Shown piece by piece: positions 59,413-64,000 of a stretch of DNA of 64,000 nt. The translations under genes and the position numbers were made by a program. The stretch comes from Lithospermum erythrorhizon (taxonomy: Eukaryota > Streptophyta > Magnoliopsida > Boraginales > Boraginaceae): positions 620,001-684,000 of the forward strand of contig JADFUC010002313.1 in assembly GCA_019722365.1 (NCBI GenBank). Reading direction: 5' to 3'. The notes under the pieces are model-generated. The model saw only the letters and a list, made by a program, of their open reading frames with translations, was not told the origin of the DNA and did no database searches. How positions within the stretch are numbered: the first letter of the stretch is position 1; each line of letters starts with the position of its first letter.

Positions 59413-62400
59413 ATGGAGGAGGCCATGGTACCCAAGATCCGCAAAAGGGGTTGTTCACCATCTTCATCAACATCATCAAGACTTAATAATTACAGATTTA
59501 AGCGTGCCATTTTGGTGGGGAAGGGTAAAAGTGGTCATGGACTTAGACTAGGGGGGTCTAGATCTAGTACACCAGTGCCAAGCTGGAAAATGAGGAGCTC
59601 AGTTGAGTCTCTTAGTGGTTGTTCAAGGCCCGTTTCGGCCCGGAGACTTGCGGCTACTTTGTGGGAGATGAATGAGATGCCAACTCCAAGAATGGTGGAG
59701 AGGAAGAAATCAAAGTCGGGTTTTTCGGGTTCGGGCTCATTGCCACCTCATTTGTCTGATCCATCTCATAGTCCAGTTTCCGAGGTAAATACTCTCTCTC
59801 AAGATCATCCTATTTCGATTGAAAATAGTGTCAAACTAGTACTTATGTCCGTTTATTTTTTATTTTTTTATGTTGGGACTGGAACCCGAAAACTCGTATT
59901 TGCTAGTAATATCTCGTGCCAGGCTAACCGTAGTGGTTTTTGTCCGTTTACTTCTTAAACGTGAGTGAGTGATGTTCGAAGCCTAATATTAATGAATTTT
60001 GGTATGCAGCGTTAGTTTATTTCTTAGTGTTTTGTGTTGTATGACCTAGTGATGAAGAATGGTCAAAAAGTTGTCAACTTTCTTGATGTTAACATTTGGT
60101 AGTGATTGTTAAGACAGGAACATTAGAGTAGGAGAGAAAATGACATATTTTAATATGTTTGGTTTATGTCTCAATTGAATCTTAGGAATTGAATTTATGA
60201 TTTGGTGTGCTAGTTACATCAATTTAATATGACCATGCTTCTGTTTTCTGATAAATTTATAGCTTGTGAGGCCAGTAGTTGGTAAATTTTGTTTTCTCTG
60301 ACAAAATTAAGAAGAATTGGTAAACATTGTTTTCCTTCTCTTTCGTTTTGGTTTCAAGTAAAGGAAGTCATTCAATTCCTCATCAATAAAGTCAGAATGT
60401 TACAGTTCTCTACTATATACTTGCTTTTAACTGATCTGAAGATCGATAACGAGAATTCTATATGAAAATGACTTCCGTTAATGTATTCGGCTTCCTAACT
60501 GAAGTAGATGTCGAACATATAAATTCCGAGTGTCATATATGCATCAGTCCGTTCTGTCTCCTCCATCGTCCAATTTAGGAAAAATAATGTATTAAAGATT
60601 TATAAGGAATCTAAAGCTGTCCTTGACATTGTTAGTTCATGATTCTATTCCTTTCCTGCATCTTTCTTAATGTTAGCTTAAAAGTATATTTTTTGCCTTT
60701 ATTGAATTCAGGTAATGTTTATAATTTTATATATCGACTGTATATGTTTGAAGAAAACATAGATGTCACCAAAAGATTTTGACTTGGTCACAAAACTTTA
60801 TTTGAGATGGACATAGAGTTAGTTTGTTATAGCTGTTCAACCTATGACACATCTTTAACTGAAGTTGCATAAAGACAATGATTAGTTTAAATTAAGGAAA
60901 TCGTGCTGAAAATTGATTCTGGTCACAACAACAAAAAAATCACTTTTGTGATTAAGATTAAAATGTTGAAATGAAATTGGCTATTGATTAATTATTTTGG
61001 TTGGTTTCGTTTGGCCCAATTTTGTTATGTTCTTGACCTTTTCGTTATCAAGAGTCGTTAGATTTTTACATGTAGTGAAGCATTGCATATTTCTCGAATA
61101 ATGATATATTTTTGGCATGATGATTTTTTTTGGTCGTCACATACGGTCCCAATTTGTGTTCATTTGATGGTAATAGAACATCTAGCCAATAAGAAACTTG
61201 CCCTTGTTTTGCAGAAAATGGATAGATCTGGAACTGGTAGTCGCCAGAGGAGAACATCCATAACATCTCAGAGATTGATTCCAACTGACGGCAATGTATT
61301 GGAGTCTATGAGCAGTGCTAGTTTGATGGAGGTGATGTCTTGATCACTGTCATTTTTATTTTCTTATTTTTTAATATGTGAAATATTTATATGTTGGTTC
61401 CAATTCTTAAGCTAGAGTTCCTTGTACATTTGTCTGTCTTCTTATCTCCAAGATGCTCATCAGTGCCTTCATTCTGTTCTTTTATATCCCTATATTTGGA
61501 TTTTGCTTTGTCCTTAGTAGTCTATTTTGATTTTGTTGTCGACTTATAAATTAATGGTTTGTTTTAATATCACAACACAGACTGAAACGAGATCACGGGG
61601 CCAGTCTGTAAGTGGGTCAGTTGTTGGAGTGAAGATCCGTTTGAAAGATGTGAGTAACGCTTTGACGACTTCCAAGGAGCTACTGAGAATTATTAACCGT
61701 ATCTGGGCCAGTGAAGATCAACCATCATCAAGCATGTCTCTTGTTTCAGCATTACATACTGAGCTTGAGAGGGCTCGTCTCCTTGTTAACCAGGTTATCT
61801 TGGAAAAGCGTTCAGATCAAAGCGAGATCAGTTATCTAATGAAGCGTTTTGCTGAAGAGAAGGCATCATGGAAAAATAAAGAACAACTAGCTGTTGCAAC
61901 TGCAATTGAGTCTATTGCTGGTGAACTTGAGGTGGAAAGGAAATTAAGGCGGAGATCTGAGAGTTTGAACAAGAAACTTGCTCAGGAACTAGCAGAAACA
62001 AAAGCATTATTCTTGAAGGCAGTGAAAGAACTTGAGGGTGAAAAGAGGGCAAGAGAGGTGACAGAACAAGTGTGTGATGAGTTAGCTAGAAATATTAGCG
62101 AGGATAAATATAAAATGGAAGAGATGAAGAGGGAATCTGCAAAAATTCAGGAAGAGTTTGGCAAGGAGCCTGAGATTCTTCACGTAGTAGATAAAGTGCC
62201 CGAGCACAGAGTCCGAATGAAACTGCCTGAAGCGAAACACAAATTTGAAGAGAAAAACTCTGCAATTGACAAGTTAAGGAAGCAACTTGAATCTTTTCTG
62301 GGAAGAAAAAAGAGGAAAGCGAAGGGAAGGGCTCCACAGAGTTCTGGTGATCAGGACATGGCTACACACTCGAGTATTAGTAGCTTTGGCTTGCACCATG

Positions 62401-62999
62401 ATGATGTGAAAAAATATGATGTTGGAGAAGTGGAGGATGCTGTGGAAGATGATGCCTCGGCAGAAAGTGATCTTCACTCAATAGAGTTAAACATGGAGAA
62501 GAGCAATAAGATCCACAACTTGGCTCCTGGCTCTATTGTTGGTCATGATTCTAGAAGAGCTTCTGCTATGAATGAGATGAAAGGAACGAGTTCTTTCACC
62601 GGACAAGTACCACGGAGAAGTGAAGCTCTTCTGAGGAGCATTTCAGATGCAGTTGAGTGGGACACTCAACCTGATGCAGCTCGAAATTCTCTTAATATTT
62701 TAGGTCGAGAAAGACTATTATCCAAGCAAGACAAACAAGCTCATAGAAGATCTTGTTTAGATGAAACAGAGAGAAACCAATCAACTAAGAGTCGCAGGGA
62801 TGAAATGCTGTTATCCAATTATAAGGCAGGAAATATTAGAGATTTCACCAGTCCAACCCGACAATGGGAACACCCCTGGTCTTTAGGAGTTCCTGTGGGG
62901 CTCGAGGACAAGACTAACATCATTCTGGGAAGCCATGCTAAGTCAAGATTGGCAGAAATTGGTTCAGAAGGCCAGGGCATGAGAGGCTCGAAGAGGTAA
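59413..62999 (+). CDS. Coiled-coil protein of the At3g11590/At5g41620 family
   Basis: Three exons, 59413-59784, 61215-61331 and 61581-62999, all with GT-AG junctions in phase 0 (372+117+1419 nt), give 635 aa. Exon 1 has a basic start, RFKRAILVGK, STPVPSWKMR, PVSARRLAATLWEMNEMPTP and SLPPHLSDPSHSPVSE. Exon 2 adds DRSGTGSRQRR. Exon 3 has VGVKIRLKDVSNALTTSKEL, SSSMSLVSALHTELERARLL, ISYLMKRFAEEKASWK and a long charged coiled coil (about residues 230-430), then ESDLHSIELNM. These blocks match my memory of Arabidopsis At3g11590 (about 620 aa), annotated as a golgin-family or USO1-like protein. The coiled coil also relates it to BRANCHLESS TRICHOME-type proteins. The molecular function is not established. 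Intron 1 is long (1430 nt). Confidence 0.93.
59785..61214 (+). other. Intron 1 of the coiled-coil gene
   Basis: 1430 nt between a GAG/GTAAAT donor and a TTTTGCAG/AAAATG acceptor. The open frame running past the donor (to 59958) is read-through, not coding. No element was recognised inside. Confidence 0.8.
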
Positions 63000-64000
63000 A
63001 CTTTGAGTTCAACAGTACTACTATTGAAAGTTTACATGAAGATCAGGTTATTGAACAATCGACGAGGCATTGTTGACGGTTCCGGATGAAGAAATGCTTA
63101 AGTCATAGTGTTACAACTTGTTAATTTTATGGTTAAAGTAGTTTTTTAAAATAGAAGGCTTAAGTTTATATTCTTGTTCAATTGATATCTCATCAATCTT
63201 ATGTCGCTGACATTGTAAAGCCTTTGCTAAATGCAGTAAAATGCTAGCTAGATCTGAGTTGCTTTTCTATAAAAATACTACACCCATCTTATTTATTGAT
63301 GCAAATTAAGCATAATTGGAAAGGTGTAGTGTTTTGTGATACATTAAATAAAACTTGCTTCTCTCACTCTATAGTTGAAGAATAGTTCAAACATATATTC
63401 CATAGGGATTGTTATTAAATTTTGAAATTCGAAGATATTTATAACTTGGTCCACCACAAATGAATAGCGGACATCACATTTGTCGTCCATAAAACGGATT
63501 ATTAGATAATTATTAATGGAGTTAACAAACTAACAAATAATTATATAACATGTGAATCCCTAGCCTGTAAAATTGGAATGATAATGTAGGCATGAACATG
63601 ACAACTTTCGGTTGATTTGTTCATTAGTTGCAATTAACCTCATGTCAACTCATTCATGTAGACTATAGTACTTAATAATTAATCCGTTTGTATTTGAATG
63701 ACTTTTAATTGACATTCAATATAATAAAACTCATGCACTTTTTTTAAGTGAGGTAGAAGTTTCATGTTAAACAAATTACATATGAAATACGGAGTATTGA
63801 AAATGAAACTTTATCGAATAGTTTAGTGCTTACTTTTTCCGAATATTAATTTTGTTGGCAAAAAAAAATAATTTGTGAGATTAATGAATCTCATATGGTT
63901 TCTGCATCTGTAGCATGCAAATAGGTTAAGTTTAATTTTTGCCAATGAGTGCCCACAACATATGAGTGCACACTACCTGTTCGATGAAATGCCTCATGGA
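63000..64000. other. 3' flank of the coiled-coil gene
   Basis: The 3' UTR should lie within the first few hundred bases. A lone acggagtatt word (63789-63798) is a stray MITE end. No gene was seen up to the window end. Confidence 0.4.

Noticed and set aside
59785..59958. Read-through extension of exon 1 of the coiled-coil gene to the stop at 59956
   Set aside because: A GAG/GTAAAT donor sits exactly where the related Arabidopsis protein continues into the next exon, and the extra residues have no family match.
62095..62477. Minus-strand frames under exon 3 of the coiled-coil gene
   Set aside because: They are antisense shadows of a coding exon with strong family blocks.
1..64000. CRISPR arrays, bacterial operons, prophage or rRNA genes
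   Set aside because: None seen. Introns, plant protein families and plant transposons show the window is plant nuclear DNA.

Overview
This is plant nuclear DNA. It is AT-rich, gene-poor and full of transposon remains. The protein-coding genes have GT-AG introns, plant-specific families and EAR repressor motifs. Frequent 'tactccgta' and 'ctccctcc' MITE ends, and a MULE N-terminal protein of a type I associate with beet, spinach and quinoa relatives, make a Caryophyllales-type eudicot my best guess. The species is not established.

Four intact genes can be supported. (1) At 1899-5586 on the minus strand is a three-exon SMXL3-type gene (Clp/HSP101-like repressor, 799 aa). (2) At 32876-33727 on the minus strand is an OVATE family repressor (283 aa). 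(3) At 41023-41349 on the minus strand is a GIR1/GIR2-type small EAR and zinc-ribbon repressor (108 aa), with an intron in its 5' UTR. (4) At 59413-62999 on the plus strand is a three-exon coiled-coil protein resembling Arabidopsis At3g11590/At5g41620 (635 aa). Three of the four look like transcriptional repressors. They are unrelated families and there is no sign of an operon. A fifth locus, 19086-20928 on the minus strand, is a broken 2-Cys peroxiredoxin (BAS1-type) pseudogene.

Transposons fill most of the rest. 7.1-12.3 kb is an old minus-strand Ty1/copia element with degraded reverse transcriptase. 14.1-16.9 kb is a 2.76-kb LTR element with matching 5-bp target duplications and no recognisable genes. 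21.9-23.1 kb is a GC-rich, hAT-like remnant. 24.3-25.2 kb, 34.8-37.2 kb, 48.3-49.5 kb and 51.2 kb hold long-inverted-repeat elements with related ends. 25-29.4 kb carries Stowaway-like MITEs. 29.7-32.3 kb is a well-delimited LTR element that encodes only gag (TR-GAG type). 34.65-34.79 kb is a SINE with a perfect 14-bp target duplication. 42.6-48.3 kb is a decayed Mutator-like (MuDR) transposon. 57.0-57.7 kb is a fold-back element.

The most unusual region is 51.7-56.0 kb, about 4.3 kb of degenerate tandem repeats. A roughly 28-32 bp GC-richer minisatellite is followed by about 2.3 kb of an AT-rich repeat of roughly 40-50 bp. The first minisatellite then returns in the opposite orientation, followed by a last short block of the AT-rich repeat. 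I found no evidence of a new multi-gene system. The best leads are this inverted-arm repeat array, the gag-only element, the nested elements around 35-37 kb and the peroxiredoxin pseudogene.
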